Shown: positions 1-37,300 of the stretch, in pieces | Layout: each line of letters opens with the position of its first letter | How positions within the stretch are numbered: position 1 is the stretch's first letter | NCBI GenBank assembly: GCA_039621445.1 | Contig: CP154954.1 | Span: 63,322,046 to 63,386,045 of the forward strand | Length of the DNA stretch: 64,000 nucleotides | Source: Euglena gracilis | Taxonomy: Eukaryota > Euglenida > Euglenophyceae > Euglenales | Direction of reading: 5' to 3' | The notes under the pieces: model-generated | Databases searched by the model: none | What the model was told of the DNA's origin: nothing | What the model saw: only the letters and a program-made list of their open reading frames with translations | Program-made: the position numbers and the translations under genes

Positions 1-1143
1 GATCCAGGCAGGAAGGAGGCAAATGGCTGGTCCCCAAAGAGTGTTATTTGGTACACCCCTGGATGGTGTCGGGGGGGGGGGGGGTGGCGTGTGAGGGCAA
101 CCGCCCCAGGTTGTTGTCTTTTTTGTTCCAGAGCAGGGCTGTATGGGAAGGTTCGGTGGGGGGGGGGGGGGTCGACCCCGCCCAAAAGACACCGCACAAG
201 GGATTCTTCGGCCCCAAAGGCCAAAAAAAAAAATAAGGAGGAGGATTAATAATTAATAAGGGAGGAAGGAGAGAGGAGAGGAAGGAGAGGGAGGAGGAGA
301 GAGAGGAGAGGAGGAGAGGAAGGAGAGAGAAGGAGAGGGAGAAGGAGAGGGAGGAGAAGGAGGGGCAAGGGGCAAGAAGGAAGAAGGAAGAACGGGAAGA
401 AGGAAGAAGAAGAAGAAGAAGAAGAAGAAGAAGAAGAAGAAGAAGAAGAAGAAGAAGAAGAAGAAGAAGAAGAAGAAGAAGAAGAAGAAGAAGAAGAAGA
501 AGAAGAAGAAGAAGAAGAAGAAGAAGAAGAAGAAGAAGAAGAAGAAGAGAAGAAGAAGAAGAAGAAGAAGAAGAAGAAGAAGAAGAAGAAGAAGAAGAAG
601 AAGAAGAAGAAGAAGAAGAAGAAGAAGAAGAAGAAGAAGAAGAAGAAGAAGAAGAAGAAGAAGAAGAAGAAGAAGAAGAAGAAGAAGAAGAAGAAGAAGA
701 AGAAGAAGAAGAAGAAGAAGAAGAAGAAGAAGAAGAAGAAGAAGAAGAAGAACAAGCAGAAGAAGAAGAAGAAGAAGAAGAAGAACAAGAAGAAGAAGAA
801 GAAGAAGAAGAAGAAGAAGAAGAAGAAGAAGAAGAAGAAGAAGAAGAAGAAGAAGAAGAAGAAGAAGAAGAAGAAGAAGAAGAAGAAGAAGAAGAAGAAG
901 AAGAAGAAGAAGAAGAAGAAGAAGAAGAAGAAGAAGAAGAAGAAGAAGAAGAAGAATAGGAAGAAGAAGAAGAAGAAGAATAAGAAGAAGAAGAAGAATA
1001 GGAAGAAGAAGAAGAAGAATAATAATAATAGGAAGAAGAAAAAGAAGAAGAAGAAGAAGAAGAAGAAGATGAAGAATAATAATAATAATAATAATAATAA
1101 TAAGAAGATATAATAATAATAATAAGAATAATAATAATAATAA

Positions 1144-1176
<33 letters not shown>

Positions 1177-1203
1177 GAATAATAATAATAATAATAATAA
1201 TAA

Positions 1204-1285
<82 letters not shown>

Positions 1286-4192
1286 CATAACAACAACAAC
1301 AGTAACAGTAACAGTAACAGTAACAGTAACAGCAACAGTAACAGTAACAGTAACAGTAACAGTAACAGTAACAGCAACAGTAACAGTAACAGTAACAGTA
1401 ACAGTAACAGTAACAGTAACAGTAACAGTAACAGCAACAGTAACAGTAACAGCAACAGCAACAGTAACAGTAACAGTAACAGCAACAGTAACAGTAACAG
1501 TAACAGTAACAGTAACAGTAACAGTAACAGCAACAGTAACAGTAACAGTAACAGTAAAAACAACAACAACAATAACAATAACAATAACAATAACAATAAC
1601 AATAACAATAACAATAACAATAACAATAACAATAACAATAACAATAACAATAACAATAACAATAACAATAACAATAACAATAACAATAACAATAACAATA
1701 ACAATAACAATAAGAATAACAATAGCAATAACAATAATAATAATAATAACAACAACAACAACAACAACAATAATAATAATATTTTAACCTAAGAGTCGGG
1801 AAGGGGGATGAGGGGTGGTTGAAGCCCCCCATCCACCACCCATAGGGTTTCCAGGATATCCGTTCGGCCGTGCTGCAGAGAACTCTGTTTGGCAGGGAGG
1901 CAGGGAAGGGGAAAACAGCACACAGGTAAATCAAAAAACTGCACTGTAAAAACTGCAAAAAAAACTGCAGGTCCACAAAAAGTCACAATGAACAAGCTAA
2001 ACCGGTAAGGATATTCAGTTGGCCCTTGGGGGGAAAAATAGGGCCTCTCGTCCACATCCTTTTTATTTTTGAGAGTTCATTGCCAACTAAAGAGCTAAAG
2101 ACTAAAGAGCACATCATCACGATTTGAGAAACAAGGAATGCATCGGCCACTGATCTATGATTCGAACCTTCAGTCCTCTGTTGCAGGGATGGTGGAGCTC
2201 CACCATATCAAATCAAAAATGATGGAGAAAAGGTTTGTCCTGTCGGAACCCCGCCCTTGTGAACTTAAATCAATGCATGACTTCACCATTTTACCAGAAC
2301 GCAGAACGGATAGTACCTCCCCTCAGGGGAAATGTCACGGCGGCATGAATGAAAACACAGGATTCCTTGGATTACTACACAGGAAAATGTAGCAATTGAC
2401 CCGTGTGGTTCAAATGCATGATTTTGCAACGGTTGGCAAACTGGCATTCAAACGCATGATTTGTCAGTTGTAAACATTCAAATGCAGGAAAAACCACAAT
2501 TGAAAAGCATGATTTGCCTTGATGTCAACATTCCAATGTAGAAAAAACCATGGTTGAGGGCAGTTAAGCAAAATGTTAGACTTGCACAGAAATTCACAAA
2601 ATTGGACATGCCTCAGCTTGAAAGCTGGCTGCAGCCTTTTGATTCTTGCCAATGAGCACACATGTTTTTCTGAACCTTATAAAAAAAAAACTGCAAAAAT
2701 ATGTGAAAACTATGTGAAAAACCTCGTCATGTGGAAACCAGCGTGAAAAACGGCGTCAAAACTGCGTCGAAACATGAAAGCTGCAAAAAAAACAACTGCA
2801 AACAGCTGCCCAGTGCATATTTTCACCCTCCCTGCCTTTGGCAGCTGTTGTCCCCTGAGTGAATTGCTTTTGCTTGGTCCTCTCGTTTTCTGACTTGACC
2901 AACACTTCCCAGGCCAGTGGTCGTTGAACAGGTGGGGTCCAGCCACTCCCCGGGCAGGGTCTGTGGTGGGACCAGAGGTGTTCTCAGCTATGCAAGCAGA
3001 TCCGCCTTGTGATCAGCAAACTGACCCCCAAACGTGAGGCAGGTGGGGGTTGTGGGGCTCACATGCCGGGGGGGGGGGGATTTCGTTTTTTGCGGGCAAA
3101 GTCTTTCTTCGGGCCATTTATTTTGTTGAATGAGTGCTGGGAATGGGATGACAAAGAAAACAAAGTAGTTAAAAATTCTTTCACATGTGCTTCATTAAAC
3201 TCTTGTCATTTGTACCCCTCTTCAGCTGACCAGTCAAGTTTCCGGTTCAAACCCAAGGTGTACTTTTTCTGTTATTTCCACTTTTGTCTGATTTGTCTAA
3301 AAGGGAGGGCGGCAGGGTTCCATTGATGGGGGAGGGGTTGTGACTTTACAGGGGGTTTTGGGATCAGGGAATTTCTTAAGGCCCCCCCCGGGGGGGGGGG
3401 GGTCCAGCCTCCAGCTGGCAAAAAGGCTGCTGGCTGGATTTGAGCTGCTGGCTGGACCCCCCCCGGGGGGGTGGGGGGGAGGGGGGGCATCCGGGGCAGG
3501 AGGGGGCTGGGCTGGGCTGGGTCGGTGAAAAACAAATTTTTCTAACACATTTTTGCCATTTTCGACATTTTGGTGGGTGGAGCTAGATCAAGGCTGGGGG
3601 CTGTGATGGAGGAAACTGTGGTGAGGGGGAAAAATGCAGGGATAGGAGAGCTGGGCAGCCCAGTTGGCTGGCCAGCCTGCGGCCGGCTGGCCCGGCCTTC
3701 GGCCGGCTGGCCCGGCCTCCGGCCGGGCTGGACCCAACTGGGGGGGGGGGGCTCCCAGCCCGAATTTGGGCTGCTGGCTGGATTTGAGCTGCTGGCTGGC
3801 TGGACCCCCCCCCGGGGGGTAGGGTACCCTCCGGCTTAAGAAATTCCCTGTTTGGGATATCCTCGACCAAGGCTGAAGGGGGGAGTCCAAAACAAATCCC
3901 CCGGAAACCCAAAAATTATTTCCGGGGCTCTGAGCTGGGGAAGATGAAAAATTTGGTGTATATTTTGAATTTTTTTTAAAAAAAGTCCGCGAAAAAAACG
4001 CGATTTTGGGGCCTTTTTCAATGCCCAAAAAAATTTTGCAAGGGGGGACCACCCCCCTCTGGGAGAGAGGGGGCGCTACACCACCCTCCCCTCCCTCTGC
4101 TCACTTAATACCCTGCCCAGCTCCCCCCATTTTTTGCAATTCTGGAATAAATTGCAAGCAGCCTGAAGGGGAGGGGGGGTGGGGGGTCACAC
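1..4192. other. Repeat-rich left end without recognised genes
   Basis: G-tract sequence, a 1.4-kb composite microsatellite, then AT-richer DNA with mixed G/C runs at 3060-3800. Minus-strand open stretches near 2800-2980 have possible acceptors but no recognisable product. Confidence 0.6.
245..1790. repeat. Composite microsatellite: GGA-rich, (GAA)n, (TAA)n, (AACAGT)n, (AACAAT)n
   Basis: GGA/GAG purine tract to about 404, nearly pure GAA repeat about 405-955, GAA/TAA mixture to 1075, TAA to 1284, AACAGT hexamers 1285-1556, AACAAT hexamers 1557-1730, then AAT/AAC. Almost no pyrimidine on plus before 1285. Produces artificial homopolymer ORFs on minus. Confidence 0.95.
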
Positions 4193-27202
<23,010 letters not shown>

Positions 27203-28238
27203 CCTCGACCATTGACTGTGCGTGCGAAAAACCGCTCATTTTCGGCTCAAAACACAGGCTCAAACCACCGGTTTTTTCGGGCCCGGGGAGCCAAAAAAAA
27301 AAACATCGTTTCGGGCAAAAAAAATTTCGATTTTTTGACTTTGAACCGGTTTTGAGTGTTGGGGGGGAGGGGGCTGGACTGGGCCTGCCGGGGACTGGCT
27401 GGCCCCTTCTTTCGATGACTTGGCAAATGTGCAAAGCCGGGAGGTGCTCTATGAGCACTGCAATTGGGCTGCAGGGTCCTGATGAAGCACAGCTTTCAAT
27501 AAAATGAGAAGCCAGAAGGGAAGGGCCAATCATCTCCATTTCACTCACAGGGAGGCATACGGTTGACGCTTGCAGGTTATGAATCAACACCAAAACATCA
27601 TCTCTTTTCCAGCGGTTCTCATACAAACAGAAGCAGCTGGATGCAACTCAGTTTATGCGAACTCAAAGAGTTGGTGGCGCTTTCTGTTCCATCAAAACAA
27701 ACTGCCGTCATTCAATTTCCTGGGAGGTCACTTTGTGCAGGGAATGCCCCAGGTACACATCCAGGGCCTTGCCCTCCTGATCCGAAGGCATGCCAAAATA
27801 CCGGAAACGAGGCAGGGACAGTTGGAAGCGGTGTTGAAAAACACGCCTCCTCGGCGACCTCAATGAGGTCTGCACCGCTGGGGGGCCAGCGGGTGGGCCG
27901 GCCAAGGCTGGCCTACGGCAGCCCCGACACGCGCACTGTCTCGGGGTGGGAGGAGGGGGCGTGGCATCGAGGGCAGACATGAGGCACCGCACAGAAAGCA
28001 GCGGCCGAGGGAAGACGGGCGCCACAGTTCAGCGAACAGCCTTTGCTTATCGCCCTGGGGTGCTGGCAGGCTTGGATAGTGGCGGGAAACCGCAGGGTGG
28101 GGGTTTCCGTTTAGCCCGCACTGGACCACCAGCCAAAATTCATATGAGCCCACCCCAACCTGGGTGACGCAGCCCCTTAAACAGAGGCCTAATGAGGCTC
28201 AAGCAGAGGCTTGCAGGCTGTCGGGGAAGGTCGCCGGC
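27203..28238. other. Intergenic interval between the BRCT stop and the USP start
   Basis: Should hold the 3' UTR of the BRCA1-like gene and the promoter of the deubiquitinase. A minus-strand open stretch at 27720-27870 (reading RFRYFGMPSDQEGKALD before GTGTAC) looks protein-like and could be a missed exon of either gene. No promoter element or poly(A) signal can be assigned. Confidence 0.4.
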
Positions 28239-28340
28239 CTATGTCCGGGGTATGTCCCAGCGGCAGACGGCGTCCAACAGCCACGCCGCAGTGACCACCC
28301 GGCCCACCCCCAGGTCCCGGGCGTGCCGGGCCTCGGAGGC
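28239..28340 (-). CDS. BRCT exon 6: terminal Trp helix and stop
   Basis: Encodes LGVGRVVTAAWLLDAVCRW then DIPRT and TAG. The WLLD motif matches TREWVLDSV of BRCA1. No donor lies before the stop, so this is the natural 3' end. Confidence 0.88.
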   Translation of the reverse strand, partial: ASEARHARDLGVGRVVTAAWLLDAVCRWDIPRT

Positions 28341-31300
28341 CTGCGGGGGAGCGGTCAACACGAGCACGGTGCTGGGGGACGGGGCAGGGTTGGCGTCCGG
28401 GATTCTGTGTGGCGTTGCGTGTCGCCGGTTTCTTCAAAGCTATGCTTCTGGAGCACCAACAGCGACAGGCAGTGCTGCACGCCCTGTCTGTTGTCTGGCT
28501 TGTGGCAGATGTGGGCGACACGTGGGTGTACACCTGCTGGGCGATCAGCTTAATACAGTGAAAATGCCAAATGTTTATTCAAGTTAGTTTGGCGTGTAGT
28601 GCTGCACAGGATGCAACCCCAACTGTGCTGTCTAGCGGCAAACAGTCAGCTTTTAATATCCTTTGTTGTCACAACGCTTTCGCACTTTAGGGTGTGCAGC
28701 ATAGTTTGTATTGCGTTTGCATGGCCCACCTTCGGCACCACGATGGTCACCCCAGCCTTTTTGTCGTTCCGCTTGGCTGCCATCAGGTTGCCGAACTTCT
28801 CATCAGATAGCACTTGACCGCCACATGCCCGGATGAGGTGCTCAAGGTCCGCCTGGAATGAACAATGCACACTATGCATCGAAACCAGGCATTGCTTAAC
28901 AACTCAACAACCCCCCAGGGCCCAGCTCAAAGGTTCGAAAGGCTTGGGCTGGCGAGGAAAAGGCTGCTGCCCCCCCCCCCATTGGGGTCCCCCGTGGAAC
29001 TGGTCCAGGAGTCGAACCAGATACCGAAAATTGGAACTGTGAAAAGCAAAAAAGCTACAAATTATGCAAAGATGATCAAAAAAAATATTGATTTCTTTGC
29101 AGGTGAGAAGCTGAGCTGGAAAGGCATTTTTCGTCCATCTTTCATTGGCTATCTCTGCATCAAGGATATGGGTGGAGAAGGGTGTCCTTTGGAGGCTGAC
29201 TCATGTCCCTGCAGCCACTGGTAGGTAAGCGGCCCCTCCATGGCAGCGTTGGTCGTGTCAGTGTCGCCGCTACTGCTGGGAACCACAGCAGCGTAACAAA
29301 ATAATGGGTTGTCGCGTCTCTGGTTTCAAAACAGAGACACCAAACTTTGACTGTGTAAACAAAAAACACACACACAAACGTCCACATCCGCACGATTTGC
29401 CCAGAACCTTAAGTGCGGAAACAGCCATTTAAGTTCATGTTTGATCCATTTTTGCACCTTCATAAATTCGAATTAAGCGATGGGACGGGTGAAAACAAAA
29501 CAAAAGCATTGTAGGATTTTTTGGGAACATGTTTCTAAGGCTGCAGAGTGGGTTTAGAGAAACTGGGGTCGCAGCAAGAAGAGACGCCATTGGACAGCTG
29601 CATGGAACTGTGAAGGAAGAATACCCAGAGCCTGCTGTGCATTGCACAAGCCATCTGGCAGGCTCCCCCAACTGAGTCGATTCATCCATTTTTTGCTGAC
29701 AGTTTGCATGCTCACACCAAGCAAGGGAGGTCAGGGCCCCCAAAGGTGCCGTACAGCAGCACGCTGCACTTGTCCAGGAGCCGTGGGTTCTGAGCAGCAC
29801 ACAGTCAATCGCGATGTGCCCAAAAACACAATATGCGTACATAACGATATGCATTACTGGGAAATTGAGCACAATGAGGAAAGCAAAATAGGGCTTAAAA
29901 ATGGCCATTCTGTTAGTACAACAAAAAATCATATTTTTATGCTTTTGGCATTGCTTGCGATGGGCTACACATTTTTATGGCTGAGAGTATCCCTGGGTGC
30001 CCTAAATGGCCAATTTGGAAAGGCAATTGGCAAAAAGATTGTGAGTAAAAGCCTTGGACCAAACCGTTTTCTAGAGTTTTTTTTAAAAAAAACTATTCGG
30101 TCATTTAAAATGCTTCAAAGAATCAAACAATGCAAATTTGAAGAGGAGCATTTTGCCCGAGGAAGGAGGGAAGGAGGGAATTGGACGTGAGGCCAACGCT
30201 TCAATTAACATTAGGTTGGTCTGGGTAAACCCCCTAAGAAACATGGTCTGCTACAAGCACAGGGTCCAAATAAAAGTGCAACCACCGCCACCAAAGGCGG
30301 CGATCCACAACAAGCCCTTTTTAATGGCATTTCTAAAGGAAATCAAAAAAAATAACACAGGTATAGGGTCCAAATAGAAGCACACCCCCCACCGAAGGCG
30401 GCATCTGTGCTTCTATTGGGGTGGGGGGGAGGTTAAAGCCCCCAAATGATAACCCCCCCAAAATAATAAAACCCCCCCTGAGGACCGACTTCAGCCACCC
30501 AAATGATAAACCCCCCTCTGGCAGCTGCGAAGGCATGGAAAAAAAAGAGGAAAAAAGCACGGAAATGTTGCAATAAAAAATGAAAAACCTGGATAAAAGC
30601 GCAGAAAATATGCCAAAAACGCCAAGATAATGACCATGTGGAGGGTTTTGGGTGGGTTTTTGACTTCGAAATTTTTGCCCAAAAAATAAACCCCCCAAAT
30701 AATAAACCCCCCCTGGACCCCGACCTCGAGTGTCCAAATAATAAACCGGGGGGTTCATTACTTGAGGGGAAGGGGTTAACATTCCCACCTGATCAATTCA
30801 TGGAGGAAATCAGACTGGTCAATTCACAATCACCTGAAATGTTTTCAGGTGATTCTTCTCAGTCCCACCACTTGGTGGTCCAGACGACAAGGAAAATGAA
30901 TTCATCAATGGTGCTGACATCGAATCTTCTTGAGAACGCTGCTATGATGGTTGCCGAAACCCCCAGTAGGGAAGTGTGCTTTTCGCAAATTACTGACTTG
31001 GGATGGCCTGACACCTTTCCTCATGCCAAATGAAAATGCAAAAAAAAAGAACAAGAAGAACACAGGCGAAAAAACAGTTGTGTGTGTGTGTTAAATGAAA
31101 ACTAATGCTTTTGATGGTGTGCAGAGGACATCCAAGCTCCTCCATCTCACGGTCTCAAAAGCCAGAAGCATTTAATTAACCGCATCAAAGCCGTTGACAG
31201 GCTCCGTTGTCACCCGCAGCAGTGACACACTTCCTGTTTGGCGAGAGCCACTGCTGCCTTGTTGGCAGACCCGCCGGGGTATGCCTCATAGGGGTCCTCC

Positions 31301-34300
31301 GGCAGCCACTCCGCCCGCTGCAGGCTTTCCCGGATCCCTATGGGACACAGGTGGCCGCGTTTACAGACGGACAACCCCACTGGGATGAGGGGTTGCCTTT
31401 TGACATCCAAAACAGCGTCGTCTGACACATACACATACACATACACATACAAATGCACATGCACATGCATATGCACATACACAAACACATACACATATGC
31501 ATACGCTACGCAGACACAGACACATACACACAGACACATACAACACAACACAACACAGACACATACACACGCTCACACACAAGTCGCAAGCACAAGCCGG
31601 GCGTTGGCGGCGGTGGCGAGCGCGGGGCCCACAGTGCCCTCTGATGGGAGCGCGCCGATCACCACGTGGGTGACGCTGGGCTGGAAGAAGGGGACCAGGC
31701 GGCCCCCAAGCCGCTGGCACCCCTTCCGCACCACTGCCTGCGGCGGCAGGGGGAAAGTATCTGCAACGGGGTCGGTGAAGAAATTGCACCGGAAAAAAAT
31801 GCAAAAAAAAAACTGCACTTGACATGGACAACAGAAAGCGGAAAAGAACGTGCTGGGGCGAGCTTCAAAAAGGCGTAATAAAATAATAAAAAAAATATGC
31901 AAAAATAAAATACAAAAAATATGCAAAAATAAAATACAAAAAAATATAAATATAAAATGCATAAAATAACAAAACAATAATAATAATAATAAATTGTGTG
32001 TTACCATCCATGCTGCCTTTCTGCTTCTGAGGTCTGGAATGGGTTCTGACACGCTGCTTCACCTGCCAGGAGGGGGACAAACATGTGCATAACGTTTTCC
32101 AGGTTTTATGTTTTTGGGATTTGTGACATAGTCTGTTGTGGTCTGCAGCTTTTTTGCTTGAAAGCTGTAGTAAAACTTTTTCATTAAGGTTTTTGTCAGC
32201 AGACAACATCACACCGCATCCTCCTCCGACAGGCCCCAGCAATAGAGTACAAACTCCGAGGACCGCGTTCGGACGGCCGGCGCAGCAGCATTCTCGTGGG
32301 AGGGACGCTGGGGGCTGGTCTTTTTGGTCGCCGGGCTGAACTTGGGGCGCGGGGGGCTGGCCTTGGGGGCCGCGGAGCTGCCTGCACAACACGCGCCCGA
32401 GCACACACCATTGGGAGGACGCAATACAATTGGGAGGGCAGCCCAGACAGGAATGACAAAACGGAAAAGGTGGGAAACTGGCAAAAAAAATGCTCATTAT
32501 TTGTGCTTCCTGTCAGTTTCATTCCAGCTGTATTCCACTTGCTGCCCTCCCCCCCCCCCAAACGTCCCCTGCGGGGGTGAGGGTGGAAGGACCTTTGGCT
32601 GTGCCGGCCGGGGAGGGCGGGGGTGGCGTGCGGCGGGATTTGGTGCTCCGGCTCCACCCAAACAGCCTCCGTGCCTCTGGGGCGACGTCGCTGGGAGGCT
32701 GTGCTGCGATTGGTGGTGGGGGTGGGTTCCGGAGGGAAAGGGGGCAGCAACCTGTTTCTGGCGAGGCGATTCGGTGATAACCCCCCCAAATAACCTCCCT
32801 TGCTCCTGGCAGTGGCCGAATAACTTGGCGGGGGAGGGGCAGAAAAGATGGTTCCAGCAACTTGGCACCCCCTTTTAAGGCAAAGTTCCTTTACGATGCT
32901 GAAAAAAGGGCCCAAATAACCTGGCAGGGGGTGCAGGGCCAAAAGTTGATTCCAATAACCGGGCACCCCCCCCGCCAGGTTATTTGGGGGGGTTAGCATG
33001 GGTACACTTGGACCTGAGGGCACCACGGGGGCAGGGATACTCAGAGGTCCATCGGTGTGGCACACCGGCCAAACCTCGCCTCTCCCTCGCACGGAGCATG
33101 CGAGTTCCGCTGGCTCACGTGAGACTGCCTTCCGTTTCGAAGAAATGTTTGATGGCCCGGATGACGAACGGGGGAAAGACAATGAGAATGCCGCTAGGGG
33201 GGGGGGAGCCCTTCTTCACCACACCGCACCCCATCTGGGGCCCCACCGAGAGGGGCTGCTGTGCCGCAACGAGCCTTCACTGCCTGAGGAAGGCATGGGG
33301 AATGGGGGAATTCGTTCCGACAGCCGGGAGGGACCAGCCAGCTGCCTTCCGGGCTGGAAAATGGGGCGGGCCACCTCCCGGCTGGTTGAAAAAGGAGGGA
33401 TCCGCCAACCGTTGCTGGGCCCGCTGGGGGCCCGAAACAAGCAAAGGAATCTGAGTTAAACGCTCAAAAAAAACCATTTTCCGAACCATCTTGACCCTTG
33501 TCACAAAATTCTCCACTGAGCCCGGCTGAGTCAGATGCCCTTTCCTTTCAGCAAACCCTGGGGGGGGGGGGGTCGGCCCAGCTGGGAGGTGGAAAGTGGG
33601 TGCTGGCTGGCTGTCTATGATATGAAGATGTTCTCCTTCTTGTGGAAAATACAAGGTATATGTGCAGTATGTGAAAAATCCACAAAAAAAGCACACGTAA
33701 CAAGAAAGTCAAGATGAAAATTTTCAGGCGCCTTCTCCATGGCACAACGCAGGAAGATTAGTTTTGAAATTTTGGCTTCTGGCGTCGGACCCACCCAACC
33801 ATCTTTTCCCCCTCCTTCCTTCAAACCGAGGTTCCGGTTTGAAGGAAGGGCCTCCCATACATCCCTGGCTACATGTGTCACAACAGATTTAAGGACTATT
33901 CTGCATCAGAATTGAAAAGTAAAATGGATTCAATTTTCGCCAAGGCTGGAGTTTCTCCAAACGTTGGCTCCTTGGGGTAGGGGGGGGGGTGGCGCAATTG
34001 GTGGCTCAAAAGCAATTTTTGGTACTGTGCCCCCCCAAAAAATAACAAGAGCCCTTGGGGAAACCCCAGTTGTACAGATTCCGACACAAGGCCTTTCAAT
34101 GTTAGACAAGTGCAGGGCAATCGGTGGGTCTGGTCCATGCTAACTAACTCCCCCAGTGGGTGATGGTGTGTCACTTTTCTGCTTTCAAAAAAACCAGTCA
34201 GTCACTTTCAAAATCCAGCCACAAACTTCCCACCCAGTCCCGGGGGGAGGGGGGTCCTCACTCTGGCCCAAAATCAAATGGAATTCGGCCAAAATCCCAA

Positions 34301-37300
34301 ATTATTCCAGTGCCTTCGGTGCTGGATGGCCACTCCGACCATTCCTGGCCAACCCCATGGGGGGGATCTGGAGCAAAAAACCAGTCAGTCACTCTGAAAA
34401 ACAAACCCATCACCCCCCCGGGGGGGGGGGGGGGGGTCAGACACATTTCAGCAGGGATTTGTGCTTATCCACAGTTGGGGGGTCAAATCCTTGTCCGTAG
34501 TGATCCCCCGTTGTTTGTAGTTATCCGCAGTTAACTGTAGTTGAAAAAAGCCTGTGCTGAAAAGATTGGGCATAATATCATCTATTTTCAGGTATTTCTG
34601 AGGAAAATGTCACAAAAAAAAAATGACTAAGGCCACCAAAAGCAGCCAGAAGCCGCCAAAGGTTGTCAAAAATGGTCAAAAGTACCAAAACGGCCAGAAA
34701 CAGCCAGAACTGACAAAATGTGGTCCAAAAAAAAGCCAAAAAACAGTCAGAGTAGCCAAAAGTGACCAAATGTGGCAAAAGGTGGCATAAAAGTGGCCAA
34801 AAAAATGGCCCAAAGGTTGTTAAAAAGTGCCCAAAGAGCAGCCAGAAGTAGTTGAAAAGAGCCAAGGCAGCCAAGGCAGCCAACGCAGCCAGAAGCAGCA
34901 ACAAGCAGCCAAAACTGGCCAGAAGTGGTCAAAAGTGACGGAAAATACGTGAACTTCATAGCCTATGAGCTCAGGAGCTCATCCTTGCTAATCAAAAATT
35001 TTGGATTATCCGCAGTTATCCGCAGTTGTCCGTTGTTAGCCGTATTTGAAGCGTTTGGTTTATGTGTGGTCATCCATGGGGTTTAGGGTTGGGGTCAGGG
35101 TTCGGGTTAGAGTCAGGGGCAGGGTTAGGGATAGGTTAGAGCCAGGGTCAGGGTCAACTTGGGGTTAACTAGGGTATGCTGATCATTCAGAAAGGTGCGG
35201 TTCAGCCAGCACATGCCTTTTAACACAACATTTTTGTTCCAATCTTCTTTCCCTCTTCCTTCACTGCCTATTCCACGTTGGATGGACCATCGACTTTTCT
35301 TTGCATCAAGCAAATGTCGGATTCTCGGAGTGATGATGCTGCATTGAAGAGCAGATCAAGAAAATGACAGAGCACCGAACGTGGAGATTGCTTGTCAAAA
35401 CATGTCATTTTGATGTTGGGTGATCAAGGATGGTGAACCCGATAACTTCTCACCGCAGAAGCGTTGGGGGCAACTGATTTTTAGGTAACTCTGGCTGACA
35501 CCAAGGAGAGGAGACAGGAAAGGCTGAGGAAGGCTGAGGGTACGAGAGACTGTCTCTGTATTGCTTTGCAACGGAGATGTCCGACGTCCACCAATAATTA
35601 TTGAAAAATTACCGCCGCACTCCAGTTCCCACACGTTGCATGCATTACCCAGATGATGTGTGATTCATAATAATTCTGCTGAGCTCTAAGACCTGCTCCT
35701 GCAATTTGCAGGAAAGAATGGAGCAGCATTCGTGATTTTGTCTGAAATGGTTTGGTTTTTGGTATGATTGGATGTAGCGTTGCATTTTCCTGAAAAAAAC
35801 CTCGCCGGGACCCCTTCAGAGGTTTTTTAAGACGGGGGGGAGGGGGGAGGGGGTCGGCACCCACCCAACCACCCCCTGGGGTGGGGCTCCCCCGGAGGGG
35901 TCCCAGGTGGGGGGGTCCCAGGGGACCCACCCACTTTTGCCCGAAAGTGTCCAAAATGCTAAAAATAGCACCCTTTTCAAAATTTTCGGCGCCAAAGGCA
36001 CCGAAAAAGATATACCCAGCCTCTACCCCCTCCCCCCGGGGGGAGGGGGTCCAAGGGACCCACCCACCCTACCCCCCCTCCCCCCCTGGGGGAGGGGGTC
36101 CAAGGCTAAAAAAAACCCTGGTCCCCTTCTCATCAAGGCACCAAAGCATGTTCATATCATAGGAAATGCCTGGACCCTTAAAGTTAAGTATCTCAGGTCT
36201 TTCCCAGGGGGAAGGCGGGACCTGGAGTGGTAGTGGTGGTGGATGCCCCCTCTGAGGTTGGTGTCGGTGCCACAGGCGGCTGCGTCGGCCTCGCTGGCGT
36301 GCTGTGCTGTTGGCCGCCCTGGAGGGGCCACAGAGAAGCCGTGCTCACGGCAATGGCAGCACATTTCCACAGCTGTCAAGGCACTCCCCATTTCACAGAA
36401 TGGGATCGTTCTTGACCCGTCTGGTGGCGGCAGCACCATTTGTCGTCACGAGCGCACAAGCGAGCAGAAGCAACTCCCCCCCCTCCGGCAGGAGAATTGG
36501 GGAGCGGCAAAGTTCAGGACAAAATGGATTGGAGCATGGCGTGCCGGGGAATAGAGGAACCCAGCCTCCCTGTGAACCCTGTTCATCCTGGAAATCCAGC
36601 CATTCATGATCATCAGTAGTGGCTGATTCAAATAAAAAAAAATATATGAACACAGAAAAATGCATAAAATTTGGATGCTGGAAGATTGCGATGAATAATA
36701 TAATGTCACACAAAACATAAAAGTCAATGATTGATACATGTAACTACACATACATTGCTTGATTTTTGTGGTTAATTAATGGCCTGCAGTCCGAATGGTA
36801 CCAGAGGATGAACAGAAGCAAGCGATTGCGTCCACTACAACACAGACATGGAAAAAGAAATGGAAAAAAATAAACAAATTCTACACCACCTCAGTGGCTG
36901 TGCGTGTGAGTGCGGGCTTTTGTATATGCTTAGACTCAACAAAAAAGCATGCACAGGAGAGTTAAACCAGACTGAAATTCTCATTGCAATTCAGCGCAGC
37001 ACTTGCCTCAAGGCTTTTGTGAAGAACTTCATCGGCAGGAGGTTTGTTCGGGCTGATGACCGCGGCCGCCGTCCTGAACGAACCAGGTGGTGGACAGTTG
37101 GCATCGACCCAGGCCGATGTGCCCTGCCCCCCCTCCCCCCAGGGGTGCCCAGGCAGGCACCCCCCCCCCCCGGGGGTGGGGTCGGCACCCGACTAAAATA
37201 CGGCCTGCATCGACCAGGTTCAGGGGTGGGGGGAACAAAAATAAAACACCAAAAAGACAATGTCAATGACTTGGTAGGGGGATTGCCTTAGTATGGCTCA

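Noticed and set aside
44-1976. Long minus-strand ORFs of Ser, Leu, Ile, Tyr or Phe runs
   Set aside because: Translations of GAA/TAA/AACAGT microsatellite, not proteins.
2150-2230. tRNA-like GGTTCGAATCA on minus
   Set aside because: No D arm, anticodon arm or acceptor pairing at the right spacing.
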